64,000 nucleotides of DNA from Aristolochia californica. Its lineage: Eukaryota > Streptophyta > Magnoliopsida > Piperales > Aristolochiaceae. The translations under genes and the position numbers were made by a program. The notes beneath the pieces were generated by a model. That model saw only the letters and a program-made list of their open reading frames with translations. It did no database searches and was not told the DNA's origin. This document shows positions 13,701 through 24,850 of the stretch, in pieces. The first letter of the stretch is position 1. The number at the start of each line of letters is the position of its first letter. The stretch is taken from the NCBI GenBank assembly GCA_029961685.1, contig JARWKL010000014.1, forward strand, positions 22,512,452-22,576,451, given 5' to 3'.

Positions 13701-13779
13701 AGGCAGATAGCATACCTGAATCAGAGGTGGCAGCGGTAGTTGAGGAAGTGCTTGGAGTAGAACCCATCATTGTTCTCAT
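10718..13779 (-). pseudogene. Copia N1 pol: protease, integrase, RT, RNase H
   Basis: Blocks in minus-strand order: protease SSSWIIDSGASEHLTGN (13594-13779, catalytic DSG intact); pre-integrase LWHNWLGHPS (13208-13399); integrase with YTDVWGPLS and LRLDNAKEYT (12474-13211); RT entry YQEALKHPGWKAAMDEEM and YGIDYEETFSPVVK (11832-12406); the RT core with a damaged active site (YVDY where relatives have YVDD, about 11560); and RNase H with SSAEAEYTVMAHT and [11 protein letters not shown] (10718-11008). Stops and frameshifts fall between most blocks, so no working polyprotein can be made. The integrase keeps a long open stretch (246 codons). Confidence 0.85.
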
Positions 13780-14766
13780 TTTTTGGACATCTCATAATCT
13801 TCATCAGTCAATGTTTTCTTTGTTGGAAGTATGGTAGACGGATCTTCTTTTGTTTCACTCACAAAGGCTTGGTTAGCCTCATTCTTGTTTGGTTTTCCAG
13901 TGAGTTTATAACATCTTTGTATTGGGTGGCTTGGGATGCCACAGTAGGAGAAATCTTTCAAATGGAAGCATTGGTCTCTTGAGTGGCAAAATTTCCCACA
14001 ATAAGTGGATTCCCTTCCATCTGTTCTGGTAAAGATATTCCTTCCACCTCTTCCTTGGTCTCCTCTATAATTTCTGTCTCGGCCTGGCGTTGGTCAGATG
14101 ATGATCCCCTATGTCCAAAGTACATAGGGCAGGATACTTCGGTTTTAGAGGAAGAGGTGTCTGGAATACGGAGAAGTGTGGCACATACATCATCAAAGGT
14201 GGGAACCGTGAAAGAGCTGAGAAGTTGACTCTTAGCAACTTCAAGATATGGTTTGATGTTAGCAAGGCATATGGCCGTGACTAAGGCTTCTTTTTGTTTG
14301 TTTTGGACAGAGACATCCGTAGAGGTAGGCTGGGCAATTTTCCACTCTTGAAGAAGACCTCTAAACTGATCCAAATATTCATGGATATTGTCTCCTTTTT
14401 TAGTGTTAATCATTCTTTGGAGAATATTGTATGGCCTATGTAAGTTGTCGGAGATAGAATATAGCTTAGTACATGTCTCCCAAATTTGTTTAGCCGTGTC
14501 AAGATGAATAACATTATTGGAGACATGTTCTTCCATGCTGTTAATAAGCCAACTAAACACCAAAGTATTATTCTTCAGCCACTTGTTATAAAAAATATCA
14601 TCTTCATCAATAGGTGGTCCACGAGTGGTGAGGTGACCAAGGAGGTCTTTTGTTATAAGAAATCGGCGAACCGAAGTGGCCCAACTCTTAAAATTTTATA
14701 CCCCTCACAAGGGTAAAATAGTAATCTTGAGGATATCACTCTTGTGAGCCATGTATTCTTCAGCCA
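13776..14766 (-). pseudogene. Copia N1 gag
   Basis: The start ATG is at 14764-14766 and reads MAEEYMAHKSDILKIT. The retrotransposon Gag domain follows, with PIDEDDIFYNKWLK, WLINSMEEHVSNNV and QIWETCTKLYS, and a long intact stretch at 13958-14563. Two in-frame stops lie between the ATG and that stretch. The zinc knuckle near 13930 (YCGIPSHPIQRCY) has lost its first cysteine. Gag would form the particle that packages element RNA. Confidence 0.85.
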
Positions 14767-15288
14767 TAATAGGCAATTCACTTTAAAAAATTTTCTAATC
14801 AACTACTAGTAAAAAAACCCAAGTATAGGTTTTTTTTAAGCAAATCAGTTAATAGAGAGGCTTTAGCATAAAAGCTAAAAGATCATATTTCTGAAAATTT
14901 TCAAATAATCACTCATAAAAGGATCAATACCATTCTTATTTATCAAGGAATTTCATTCCCACAGAGTTATAACTCTTTAAGCAAAAATTTCAACATAAAC
15001 TGGTCTTGGTCAACAAAATTTTCAAACCGACAAAAAACTACCTTGATGACTTCTTCTAATCCAAGATGCAAATATTTCCACAACCTCATAACATGAAGAC
15101 ATGCATAAAAAAATCTTTAAACCATCCTTTTAATATCCTAAAACCAGTAGCATAAATCAAAAATATCATAAACAGAAATAAACTCATCTCATGAGTTTCA
15201 ATCTTGCTTCATGAAGAGCCTTCTGTGATCACATCTTCTTAGAGCATTCCTTTGATGTGGGGATCCTAAATTGGTTTCACTGATACCA
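14767..15288 (-). other. N1 leader with primer binding site
   Basis: Non-coding leader between the 5' LTR and gag. The plus strand CTGATACCA at 15280-15288 is the complement of TGGTATCAG, the initiator-methionine tRNA primer site, directly beside the LTR. Confidence 0.75.
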
Positions 15289-15710
15289 TATTGAATTTAG
15301 GACCCCATGAATAATATCTCGGGTAAGGGGAGAGATAAAGAAAAAAGATAAAAGGAAAAGAGGGGTCTCAGGTAGAGAGAGGAGAAGAAGAAAAAAACTA
15401 AAGAGAGGAGAGGGAGATTTCTTTCACATCAATGAGAGGCCTCAACCAAGACCCCCTATTTATACTATTTCCAATACATAATTAGGGAAACTCCATAATC
15501 AATTAGGATTCCTACTTTCCCTTATAATACATCAATCTAAGGAATATAAATCAAGGAAGATATGCAAATCTTTCTAACTCATGTTTGTAAAGATACAAGC
15601 TCGTCATGTACATGTGGGTCCCACTTGATCCTCAAATCTTCCAATGTATTCCAGCTCATGTGGTGACTCTTCTTGGCTGAGGTCCTCATGGTGGGTCCCA
15701 CATTATAACA
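15289..15710 (-). repeat. 5' LTR of copia N1
   Basis: Plus-strand start TATTGAATTTAGGACC (the TG end has become TA), end CACATTATAACA. GTGGGTCCCAC occurs at 15614-15624 and 15691-15701. Confidence 0.87.
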
Positions 15711-15715
15711 ATCAT

Positions 15716-16732
15716 CTACTTATTCTCCCCCATTATCTGACTGCAACCACTTCACCTTAAAATTTGTCTCATTCTCAACCATTGTTCTCCATTTCTTGAA
15801 GGTATCAAAGACATCGGATTTATTTTTCAGGGAATAAACCCATACTTTTCTTCTTGCATCATCAATAAATATCACATAGTAGTTAGAACCACCAATAGAA
15901 GTAATAGTTGAAGGCCCCCACACATCTGTGTGAACTAGCTCCAATTTTTTTGTCTTTTGCATCTTTCTAGCCTTAGAAAAGCTAACCCTTTTCTGCTTCC
16001 CAAAAATACAGCCTCCACACAAACTGTTGTTTATAGTTTTCAACCTTGGTAGCTTCCCTTTGGATTGAAGAACTTTCATTCCCTTCTCACTTATGTGATC
16101 TAGCCTATAATGTCACCAGTTAGAATCAGTAACAACTTCAGAAATTGAAATCGTGTCTCTGCAACTGAAAGTGAATTAAAGAGTTCCAGTTAACTACTCG
16201 TGCAACAACCATGGATCCCTTTGTGACTTTTCAAGCAGTACCATTAACAGTCACATTATGACCGTCATCATCAAGTTACCGTACTGAGATCAGATTACAC
16301 ATAAGTTTTGGTACATGTCTCACCTTGTGAATTTTCCACACTGTCCCATTTGACATCCTCAAATTGACATTACCAATACCAATAATATCCAAAGGTTCTC
16401 CATCAGCAAGATAAACCTTCCCATGATCTCCGACAATATAATTCTCCTTGATCTCACGATGTGCGGTGGTGTAAAAAGAAGCTATTGAATCTAACACCCA
16501 AGAGTCAATAGGGCTATCAACTAACAAGAGTAAAACATCTTGTACCTATTCAATCACAACATTTGCAGCAACATTTTTCTTTTCATCCTTCTTTGGTGCT
16601 CTATAGTTCTTCTTTATGTGACCAAACTTGCCACAATTCCAGCATTCCACATTCCTTCCAAATTTGGACTTGCTTCTACCCTTCCTTGACTTCCCTCTAC
16701 CATTGCCTTTGTTGGAATTCCTCTCGAAGTTC
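15716..16732 (-). pseudogene. Copia P zinc knuckle, protease, integrase N-terminal part
   Basis: This is the middle of P, between N1 and N2. The zinc knuckle CWNCGKFGHIKKNY is at about 16600-16650. The protease stretch at 16276-16527 reads SWVLDSIASFYTT, where the catalytic DSG has become DSI. The integrase start at 15720-16079 has CGGCIFGKQKRVSF, LELVHTDVWGPST and WLQSDNGGE. A stop follows GGE just before the N1 insertion. Integrase would join the cDNA to the genome; here it is broken by mutation and by insertion. Confidence 0.85.
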
Positions 16733-16737
16733 CTGCC

Positions 16738-17357
16738 AGTTGAATTTAGGATCTTTTTTTCTATAATTCCGAGCAAGAGAAAGAAGAAAGAAAAAAGAAG
16801 AAAGAAAAAAGAAGAAAAGGGAAGAAGAACTCTCGGGTAGAGAGAAGAAAAAATAAAAGAGAAATGAGAGGTTGCGCCAAGCAAAGAGAGAGAGGGAGAG
16901 TAACTCAAGATTGAGATGTGTAACTTAATGAATTCCAAATTACAACACCTCTATTTATAATAGGGGAAGAGGTAGAGTCCTTATACAATTTGCCTTTCAA
17001 TCCTAATTACATTCCAACTCTAACTCTCTAAGATAAGTCTATTCAAACTAAACTACTAGAAGACTAATATGAGTTGAACTAGAACTCTTTCTTCATTCAT
17101 GTGAATGAAGGGAGGAGGCCAGCTCGTGGCCTTATCCTTGTGGGTCCCTCATGATCTTCCAGATCATCTTGATAAGGTTGCCAACTCGTGAGATATTTGT
17201 GGGTTCCACTTGATCTTCAAGTCTTCTAACTCAATTCATCTTCTGCTTCTTAATTCCTTACCTCATGCTTTCTTGGGTGAGGACCCTTCTTCATATCCCA
17301 TGTCCTTATGGTGGGTCCCACCAACTTGAGCACCATGGTGGGTCCCACATTGTAACA
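16738..17357 (-). repeat. 3' LTR of copia N2
   Basis: Ends CACATTGTAACA. The minus-strand purine tract CTTGAGGGAGAG borders it. GTGGGTCCCAC occurs at 17311-17321 and 17338-17348. Confidence 0.9.
17311..17348. promoter_or_regulatory. Paired TCP-type palindromes in the N2 LTR
   Basis: Two perfect GTGGGTCCCAC 11-mers lie 27 bp apart in U3. GTGGGNCCCAC is the known consensus for class I TCP transcription factors. Binding is inferred. Confidence 0.5.
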
Positions 17358-17399
17358 CTCTCCCTCAAGCTGGGGGTGAGAAGACATCATAAATGCCCA

Positions 17400-20300
17400 G
17401 TTTGCTGCATATGGTATACCTAATTTTGTGAGTGACTCGCTTGGTGAGAGCAACTTGACTTTGTAATGATATATGCTTCAGAGATAAGAAACCAGCTTGG
17501 AACATTTCTCGTATAAAATGGCAATCCACTTCAATATAATTTTTTCTATCATGGAAGACTTGATTCGATGTAATGTGTATTGTTGCTTGATTGTCACATT
17601 ATAGATCTATTGGAGCTTCTTTGTAGAATCCCAATTCAGTGAGAAGAGATCTTATCCATATGAGTTCACTAACAGTGTGTGCCATGGCCCTATATTATGC
17701 TGTTGCACTATACCGGGCTACTACATTTTGTTTCTTGCTTTTCCATGTAACCAAATTCCCTCCAACCATCGTACAAAATCCTGAAGTAGATTTTTGGTCA
17801 TCCGGGGATCCGGTCTAGTCTGCATTTGAAAATCCTTCGATGTTGAAGTGACCATAGTTTTTATAGAGAAACCCCCTTCTTGGGGCTCCTTTTAGATATC
17901 GTAGTATTCTTTTAAGTGCTTTCCAATGATAAGTTGTGGCTTGTGCATGTATTAACTTACCACACTTACTGCATATGAAATATCCGGCCTTGTTACACAC
18001 AAGTAAATAAGCCGCCCCACTAGTCTTTGATATTTCCCAATTTCTACATCTTCTCCAGTGCCTCCACATAGTTTTGTATTTGAGTCCATCGGAGTGTCTA
18101 CTGGTTTGCATCCCATCATTCCTATCTCCTCTAGTAGATCAAGGGCATACTTCCTTTGGGATAGCATAAACTCATGTCTAAATTGTAATACTTCAATACC
18201 CAAAAAATATTTTAGTAGTCCAAGATCTTTCGTCTTGAATTCAACACATATTTTCTCCTTTGTTTTCTGGATGCCCACGGAATCACTCCCAGTTAAAATA
18301 ATATCATCAATATATACAGTCAGAATCGCCTTACCTCTCACTGTATTTTCAATAAATACTGAGTGATCTCCATAGCATCTGTGAAAACCGGCCCGTATGA
18401 TGGCTTGACTAAATTTCTCAAACCATGCCAGAGGGGACTACTTTAGACCACATAGAGATTTTTTTTAGGTGGCATACTAACTTCTCCTCAACCACAAACC
18501 AAGGTGGTTGTTGCATGTAAATTTCTTCTTTAATATCACCATTAAGAAATGCATTTTTCACATCAAGTTGATATATCGACCAAGATGAATTGGTCGCTAG
18601 AGATAATAATATACGTACTGAGTTCATTTTTGCCACTGGAGAGAAGGTTTCTTCATAATCAATTCCATAGCATTGAGTATAACTTTTGGCAACCAATCAA
18701 GTCTTCAGTCGTGCAATTGACCCATCAAGATTATGTTTGACAGTATAAACCCACTTGCAACCAAAGGGTTTTTTACCTGTGGGAAGAGGAACCAGTGACC
18801 ATATATGACTGTCATTAAGGTCCTTCATTTCTTCATCCATTGCTGCCTTATACCTTGGATGTTGTAGAGCCTCCTGATAGGACTGTGGAATAGATATGGA
18901 GGAAATAGAAAAAAGAAACTGGCAACATAAAGGTGAGAGGTGAAGATGAGACACAAAATTTGAAATGGGATGAGAAGTAGAAGGTCTAGTGCATGATCGA
19001 GGTTCTTTCCTTATAGAAATAGGACGAGTATCATATTGAGGGCCCAAAATAACTGGTGATGAAGGACTTACCTCTATTGGATCTGTTAACTCGGCAGGTT
19101 TGATGTCGACCACTTGCTCTGGGGGTTGAATAATCTCTGTATCATGAGGCACAACCGGTCGAGGAGAACCTCGTACTGAGGACAGACCAGGAGAAGCACT
19201 ATCAGAAGTAAATGAGGTGTCTTCAAAAAATGTTATATCCATGGACACAAATAAACATTGAAGAGTAGAACTATAACAAACATAACCCTTTTGTGTGCGA
19301 GAGTATCCCAAAAAGATACACTTGATAAATTTTGGATCAAGTTTGTTGTGTTGAGGTAATGAATTATGAACGAAACATTGACATCCGAAGATTTTTAAAG
19401 GTAATGAAAATGGATCATCATTTGGTAATAATCTAGAGTAAGGAGATTGATTACCAAGAACGGTAGATGGGAGACGATTTATAAGAAAGCAATCCGTAAG
19501 GAGTGTATGAGGCCAATAAAAGTATGGAACTTTCGTGGCATATAATAGACCACGAGCTACCTCAAGGATATGACAATTTTTCTGTTCGGCTACACCATTT
19601 TGTTGAGGAGTGTAGGCGCATGATGTTTGATGGATAATGTCATTTTCTTGACAAAAAAAAGTAAATATCTTTGGAATCATATTCTTTGGCATTATCAAAT
19701 TAGAGAATTTTTATTTTCTAACCAAATTGTGTGAGCACCATAGCAAGAAATGACTTAAAAATGAATGGTATCTCAGAACAGTCCTTAAATATAATCAACC
19801 AAGTTGTGTGAGTGAAATTATCAATAAAGGTAATAAAATATTTTGCTTGAGAAATATTGGAGACACTCAAGGGTCCCCAAACATCAGTATGAATTAACGA
19901 AAATGGAGTAACACTTTTGACTTCAGAACGAGGAGGGGTATGGACTCCTTTGATGTTTACTCAATTGACAAACCTCACAATGAAATTTTGACCTTACTTT
20001 AAGAGAAGGAAAGATATAATGAAGAGACTATGCAGATGGATGTCCCAACTGATTGTGCCATAACCGTGTCTCATTTTTAGTAGTAGAAACCATATTTATT
20101 TTGGCACGTCCAGGTATTAAAGCCCCCCTTGTTCATGGCCTCCACCAATCACCTATTTCGTTATAAGATCCTGAAAGACACATGAAGAGGGTGAGAAGGT
20201 AACAAAACAATTAAAATATTTTGTCAGTTGACTAATAGATAATAGATTCAAAGGGAAAGTAGGAGCAAAAAGAATATCAGTGAGTGAAAGTGATGGTGTG

Positions 20301-20533
20301 ACAGAAGTGGAACCTTTTACTTGGACTTTGGTTTGAGAACCGTCAGCTATGGTAACAAATTTGTGTGAAAGAGTCGGAGATAGAGAATGTAATAAATTTT
20401 TGTTACCTGTAAGATGCTCGGAGGCTCCAGAGTCAATTATCCAGGATGAAGATGAGGTAGATTGCATACCTGAAGAGGTAGTGGCAGCAGTAGTTGCAGA
20501 GTAACTAGGAGAAGAACCCAACATTGTCTTCAT
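17400..20533 (-). pseudogene. Copia N2 pol: protease, integrase, RT, RNase H
   Basis: Protease SSSWIIDSGASEHLTGNK lies in an open stretch at 20153-20533. The integrase C-terminal part and RT entry form the long open stretch 18697-19698, with QTSCAYTPQQNGVAEQ, FYWPHTLLTDCFLINR and YQEALQHPRYKAAMDEE. The RT core has YGIDYEETFSPVAK and DVKNAFLNGDIKEEIY (18418-18696), then YIDDIIL and DLGLLKYFLGIEVLQ (17952-18341). RNase H at about 17400-17900 is broken by stops. The first integrase part (19700-20000) is also broken. The arrangement is standard copia. It is the second-best-preserved pol of the N1/N2/M1/V family here, but it cannot be expressed as one protein. Confidence 0.85.
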
Positions 20534-20639
20534 TTTCTAAAATAGTTCATACTCTTCATCAGTAAAAATCTTTTGTGTTGCTGATTTTGTGGGTTGTTCT
20601 TCTTTTGTATCACTTATAAAGGCTTGATTAGCCCATATG

Positions 20640-21520
20640 AATTCTGACTATCCATTGGCTTTATAGCATATTTCTTTATAATGGCCATATTGTCCAAAGT
20701 AAGTTCATGCCCTGTAATTGTAATTATCTATAGTGTGGCCAAATTTTTTACAATGAATACATTCTTTCCCATCTACTCTGCCAGCATCAGTCCTACCACC
20801 TCTTCCTCTACCTCCTCTATAACCTCTATCTCGGCCTCGGCCGCAGTCAAATGATGATCCTCTATGATTGGAATACATAGTGGATGATACGTCAATAGTG
20901 GAGGAAGAAGTGTTTGGAATGCAAAGTAGTGTTGTGCATACATCATCAAACTTGGGGACAACAAAAGCAATCAAAAGTTGACTCTTGGCAATCTCAAGAT
21001 GGGGTTTAACATTTGCAAGACAAATAGTAGTAATTAAAGCTTCCTTCTGTTTGTCTTGGATAGAAATATATGTGGTTGAAGGCTGAGCTAATTCCCACTC
21101 TTGAAGAAAGCCTCTAAAGTAGGACAAGTACTCATGAATATTCTCTCATTGTTTAGTATTCAACATTCTTTAGAGAATATCATATGGTCTATCTAGAGTA
21201 TCCGGGCAAGAGTACAGTTTAACACATGTCTCCAAAATTTGTTTAGCAGTGTCAAGATAAATAATATTTTTGGGGACTTTTTCTTCCATGCTATTGATTA
21301 GCCAACTAATCACCAAAGTATCAATTTTCAACCATTTTTTGTAAAAAATATCATCTTCATCAATAGGTGGTCCTCAGGTGGTAAGGTGACCAAGTAGGTC
21401 TTTTGTTATAAGGAACCTCCGAACCGATGTGGACCAAATCATAAAATTTGATGCCCCACGTAAGGGTATGGTGGTGATTCTCAGTATATAACCTTTGATA
21501 TTCATATTCTCTTCAGCCAT
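20640..21520 (-). pseudogene. Copia N2 gag
   Basis: The start ATG at 21518-21520 reads MAEENMNIKGYILRIT. The Gag domain continues through RRFLITKDLLGHLTT and, after stops near 21375 and 21150-21170, through ANVKPHLEIAKSQLL (20705-21127). A zinc knuckle CIHCKKFGHTIDNY at about 20760 keeps the CCH residues but has Asn-Tyr where the last Cys should be. A second knuckle lies at 20640-20710. It would package the element RNA. Confidence 0.85.
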
Positions 21521-22006
21521 GATAGGTCCTTCTTCAAAAAAAATTCTAATAATAACACCTAGTACTTCTTCAATCAACTCGATGTATGGGGAATTTTAGC
21601 ATTGATGCTAAATTATTATTCTGATTTTTTCCTCTAATACCACTCATAAGAGATTCAATAACAATCTTATATATCAGAGAATTTTTATCCGATGAAAAAA
21701 AAATTCCAACAATCTTTTCATGGACTGGTCTCAGTAACAAAATTTCCAAACCGACCAAATTGTTCTGATAGCTCCTTCTAGATAGAGAGGCATGCATATT
21801 CATAATATAATAAGATGGAAGAATTCACATACTCATCCTCAAATCATCCTCTAAATTCGGAAACCAGTAACATAAAAAAAAAAATTGAACACTTATCTCT
21901 CGACTTGTGTTCTTCCTTCATAAAAGAACCTTCTTTGAGTGGTGTTGATCTCACTTCTTCAGAGCATTCCTTTGAAGAGGGATCCTAAATATAATGCTCT
22001 GTACCA
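21521..22006 (-). other. N2 leader
   Basis: Non-coding leader between gag and the 5' LTR. The primer-site complement (GCTCTGTACCA at 21996-22006) has lost one or two bases compared with relatives. Confidence 0.7.
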
Positions 22007-22620
22007 TGTTGAATTTAGGATCACTTTTCCATAATTCCAATCAAGAGAAAGAAGAAATAAAAAAGAAAGAAAAAAGAAGAAAAGGGAAGAAGAGCTCACG
22101 GGTAGAGAGAAGAAAAAATTAAAGAGAAAGTAGAGGTTGCACCAAGCAAAGAGAGAGATAGAGTATCTCAAGATTGAGATGTGTAACTTGATGAATTCTG
22201 AATTACAACACCTCTATTTATAGTAGAGGAAGAGGTAGAGTTCTTATACAATTTGCCTTTCAATCCTAATTACATTTCAACTCTAACTCTCTACGATAAG
22301 TGTATTCAAAATAATCTACTAGAAGACTAATATGAGTTGAACTAGAACTCTTTCTTCATTCACATGAATTAAGGGAGGAGGCCAGCTTGTGGCCTTATCC
22401 TTGTGGGTCCCTCATGATCTTCCAGCTCATCTTGACAAGGTTGCCAGCTCGTGAGATATTTGTGGGTCCCACTTGATCTTCATGTCTTCTAACACAATTC
22501 AGCTTGTGCTTGTTAATTCCTTATCTCGTGCTTGATTGGGTGATGACTCTTCTTGTTGTCCCACTTCCTCATGGTGTGTGTCACCAGCTCAAGCACCATG
22601 GTGGGTCCCATATTATAACA
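22007..22620 (-). repeat. 5' LTR of copia N2
   Basis: TGTTGAATTTAGGATC to CATATTATAACA on the plus strand, 614 bp. One perfect GTGGGTCCCAC lies at 22462-22472. Confidence 0.9.
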
Positions 22621-22625
22621 CTGCC

Positions 22626-23222
22626 CTAGTATCGACACTTAGGACAAAATTAGATGTTGATGATTCTCCGGAGTCCTTGCTATGAACTTCCTCTACGAGA
22701 ATGGTATCCCGAACATCATTAAAGATCAAATTTCCATTTCCTACAGAGTTGCTGACCGCAACCCTCATAGGCTCCCAAAAATTTGGTAGAGATTCCAAAA
22801 GAATTAAAGCACGAACCTCATTATCAAATTTAATTGGAATGATGTCAATTGATGGACAATCATGCTAAACTCATTCAAATGCGATGGAACTGATAAATTG
22901 AAGAGTTTTTTTCATGAGATGTACCTATTATTAGCGAAATGATTCTCATACATGTCAGATAGAATCTTCATCATCCCTGTTGTGGTTTTCTTCGATGCCA
23001 CGTTGTGAGCAACGCTCTTCGATAGCGTTATTTGGACCACTCCCAACACTTGTCTATTGAGGAGATTCCACTCATCATCTTTAATACCTTCTGCCTTCAT
23101 ATCCTGAAGTGGTAGTGCAGCTTTTTACTATTCAAATAATCTTCAATTTGCATCCTCCAGGACGCAAAATCCATACCATCAAACTTGTTGATCCCTAGTT
23201 TTGATCCTTCTTCGCTAGCCAT
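22626..23222 (-). pseudogene. Copia P gag
   Basis: The ATG at 23220-23222 follows the primer binding site and reads MASEEGSKLGINKFDG, a classic copia Gag start, then FASWRMQIEDYLNSKKL. After a stop, recognisable Gag continues with EWNLLNRQVLGVVQITLSK (22912-23100) and MESLPNFWEPMRVAVSN (22613-22798). N2 is inserted at its end; the zinc knuckle lies beyond N2 at about 16620. Several stops and a frame change make it dead. Confidence 0.85.
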
Positions 23223-23244
23223 TGCTCTCAATCATGAACCAAAA

Positions 23245-23257
23245 CTCTAATACCACT
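23245..23257 (-). other. Primer binding site of copia P
   Basis: Plus strand CTCTAATACCACT gives TGGTATTAGAG on the minus strand, close to the initiator-methionine tRNA site TGGTATCAGAG. It starts two bases from the LTR end. Confidence 0.8.
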
Positions 23258-23662
23258 TGTTAGGAATTAGATGCCCTAATTCCAAACTAACGAGAGAAAT
23301 AATAATAAACGTGGAAGATGGGGAAAAAAAGCACGAAAAAGACAACAAGATTTATACAGGTTTGCCTCAAAGTGAGACTACGTCCTATCCTCTGCTGCTT
23401 GTAATAATCCACTATGAAGATGAAATAGTTTACACGAGAAAACGCACACTTACAGGTGTTTCTCTCTAACCTCTCAGGCTATAACTCGAGATGCTCCTCG
23501 GATTAAAATGATAAAACCCTAATAGTGGCGCCTCTCAATTATAAAGAGAAAATTAGGGCAACCGTGATAGAAGAGTAAAATTCCAAAACTGCCCTTAATG
23601 AAACAATAGTCAATCTGCAACCAACTCAGTGTAAGGCATTAATTGGGCTCCATAACTTAACA
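23258..23662 (-). repeat. 5' LTR of copia P
   Basis: TGTTAGGAATTAGATG to CATAACTTAACA, 405 bp, exactly the length of its partner at 7444-7848. Confidence 0.9.
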
Positions 23663-23951
23663 TTTGCCATTAAGTACCCATATCCAAGGGAACTTTTTGC
23701 AAGATAGCCATCAACCTGAAAATGTTAGCTATTGTGAGCCATAAGAAGGTTCCTTTCTTTGGATTCAACACATAAGTCACTATCTCCATGGAGACTCTCT
23801 GAGGCATGGTGAGGTCTCGTATCCTCACCTCATAGGAGATCCCGACCATCTATCGAAAGACAATGAAGATAGCATCTTGAATGTTCCAAGGGAGGTCCTC
23901 GTGGAGATCCATCGGCCAATTTTATGTCCCATATCTCATCATGCCCATGAC
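23663..23951 (-). pseudogene. Gag-like plant transposon protein, middle piece
   Basis: The minus strand reads WPMDLHEDLPWNIQDAIF, a stop, then MVGISYEVRIRDLTMPQR, EIVTYVLNPKKGTF and FRLMAILQKVPLDMGT. The layout matches the central domain of the plant gag-like transposon proteins; the flanking pieces are at 6960-7443 and 24467-24850. It is bounded by the solo LTR on one side and copia P on the other. Confidence 0.4.
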
Positions 23952-23956
23952 GGTGG

Positions 23957-24461
23957 TGTTAGGAATTAGACACCCTAATTCCAAACTAATGAGAGCAATA
24001 ATAATAATCACAAAAGATGACAAAGCAAACAACAAAAAATAATGACCAGATTTATACAGGTTCACCTTTAGGTGAGACTACGTCATGTCTTCCACCACTG
24101 TAGTAATCCACTAAGAAGATGAATTAGTTTACAAGAGAAATCACACACACTTACAGATGTTTTGTCTAACCTCTCTAGGCCGCAACTCATGATTACTTGG
24201 ATGATGAATGATAAAACCCTAATAGCGGCACCCCCCAATTATAAAGAGAAAACTAGGGCAATCGCTTTACAAGAGTGAAATTCCCAAATTTCCTTTAATG
24301 AAACGATAGTCAATATATCATGGACCTTTCGGAGGGTCTGCCCCCGAAACCTTGGGAGGGGGGCTCCCTGCTCCCTTCCAGCCCCCATGGCGACCTTATT
24401 GTGAAGGTCAATCCGCATACCGATTCAGTGTAAGGCATTGATTAGGCTCCACAACTTAATA
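23957..24461 (-). mobile_element. Solo LTR of the P family
   Basis: TGTTAGGAATTAGACA to CACAACTTAATA, flanked by GGTGG at 23952-23956 and 24462-24466. It is a clean solo LTR of the same family as P, but independent of it. It is 100 bp longer than the P LTRs because of a GC-rich insert at 24315-24412 between two copies of GTCAAT. Confidence 0.92.
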
Positions 24462-24466
24462 GGTGG

Positions 24467-24850
24467 AGCCGAGAAGATCATTCAGAAAAGGAGTCTGAAT
24501 TGAAATGGGCTTTTTCTTCACATAGGAAGAAATCTTGAGGCTATAAGGTACAAGCTCCTCAATTTTCAAATTAGTGTAAAAAATATTCACGAGAAGGGAT
24601 ACATTGGCTCTTCTCTCTCCAATAACCCTCTATAAGGCTGGAAGAGCTATGCAAAGCCACCATTTCTCCCTCCACAAAAGGGAATGTCTACTCTTCTCGA
24701 TTCAACGACACTTTTGGGGTCAAAGGTTTAGAAATACCATTCTCTTTGAAGTTTAGTATGAAAGTACTCCCTCCAGTTTGATATTTCCTCATAAGGATCA
24801 CTCTCTTTGCTTGGAGTCTTCTTCTTTCCAATGACCTTTGTCCTAACCAT
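24467..24850 (-). pseudogene. Gag-like plant transposon protein, 5' piece
   Basis: The ATG at 24848-24850 reads MVRTKVIGKKKTPSKE, then EEISNWREYFHTKLQREW before a stop. The basic, Lys-rich start followed by a Trp-containing region is usual for this protein group. Broken frames continue to the solo LTR. No other gene is seen on either strand. Confidence 0.4.

Larger units (their letters stand above)
10125..15710 (-). mobile_element. Copia element N1, nested in P integrase
   Basis: A complete but decayed element of 5.59 kb. It has LTRs at both ends, the direct repeat ATCAT at 10120-10124 and 15711-15715, and gag-protease-integrase-RT-RNase H between them on the minus strand. It belongs to the same family as N2, M1, V and W. 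The left terminus is slightly altered: CGTTTTTTGAATTTAG where relatives have TGTTGAATTTAG. Confidence 0.9.
16738..22620 (-). mobile_element. Copia element N2, nested in P gag
   Basis: A full-length element of 5.88 kb, flanked by CTGCC at 16733-16737 and 22621-22625. It lies between the P gag core and the P zinc knuckle. The LTRs (620 and 614 bp) are closer to those of M1 than to those of N1. The left terminus is AGTTGAATTTAGGA, with the TG end mutated. Confidence 0.92.
7444..23662 (-). mobile_element. Copia element P, interrupted by N1 and N2
   Basis: The element has two 405-bp LTRs (7444-7848 and 23258-23662), a primer binding site next to the right LTR, and the order gag, zinc knuckle, protease, integrase, RT, RNase H on the minus strand. 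Removing the two nested elements and their duplications leaves about 4.7 kb, a normal copia length. The LTRs differ at many positions (roughly 50-60 of 405 by eye), more than those of M1. That fits P being older than its passengers. The flanks (CTGGT left, TTTGC right) do not match, so no target-site duplication survives. It lies inside the gag-like pseudogene, in the same orientation. Confidence 0.85.

Noticed and set aside
7439..23667. Target-site duplication for copia P
   Set aside because: The 5-bp flanks CTGGT and TTTGC do not match; I do not claim one.
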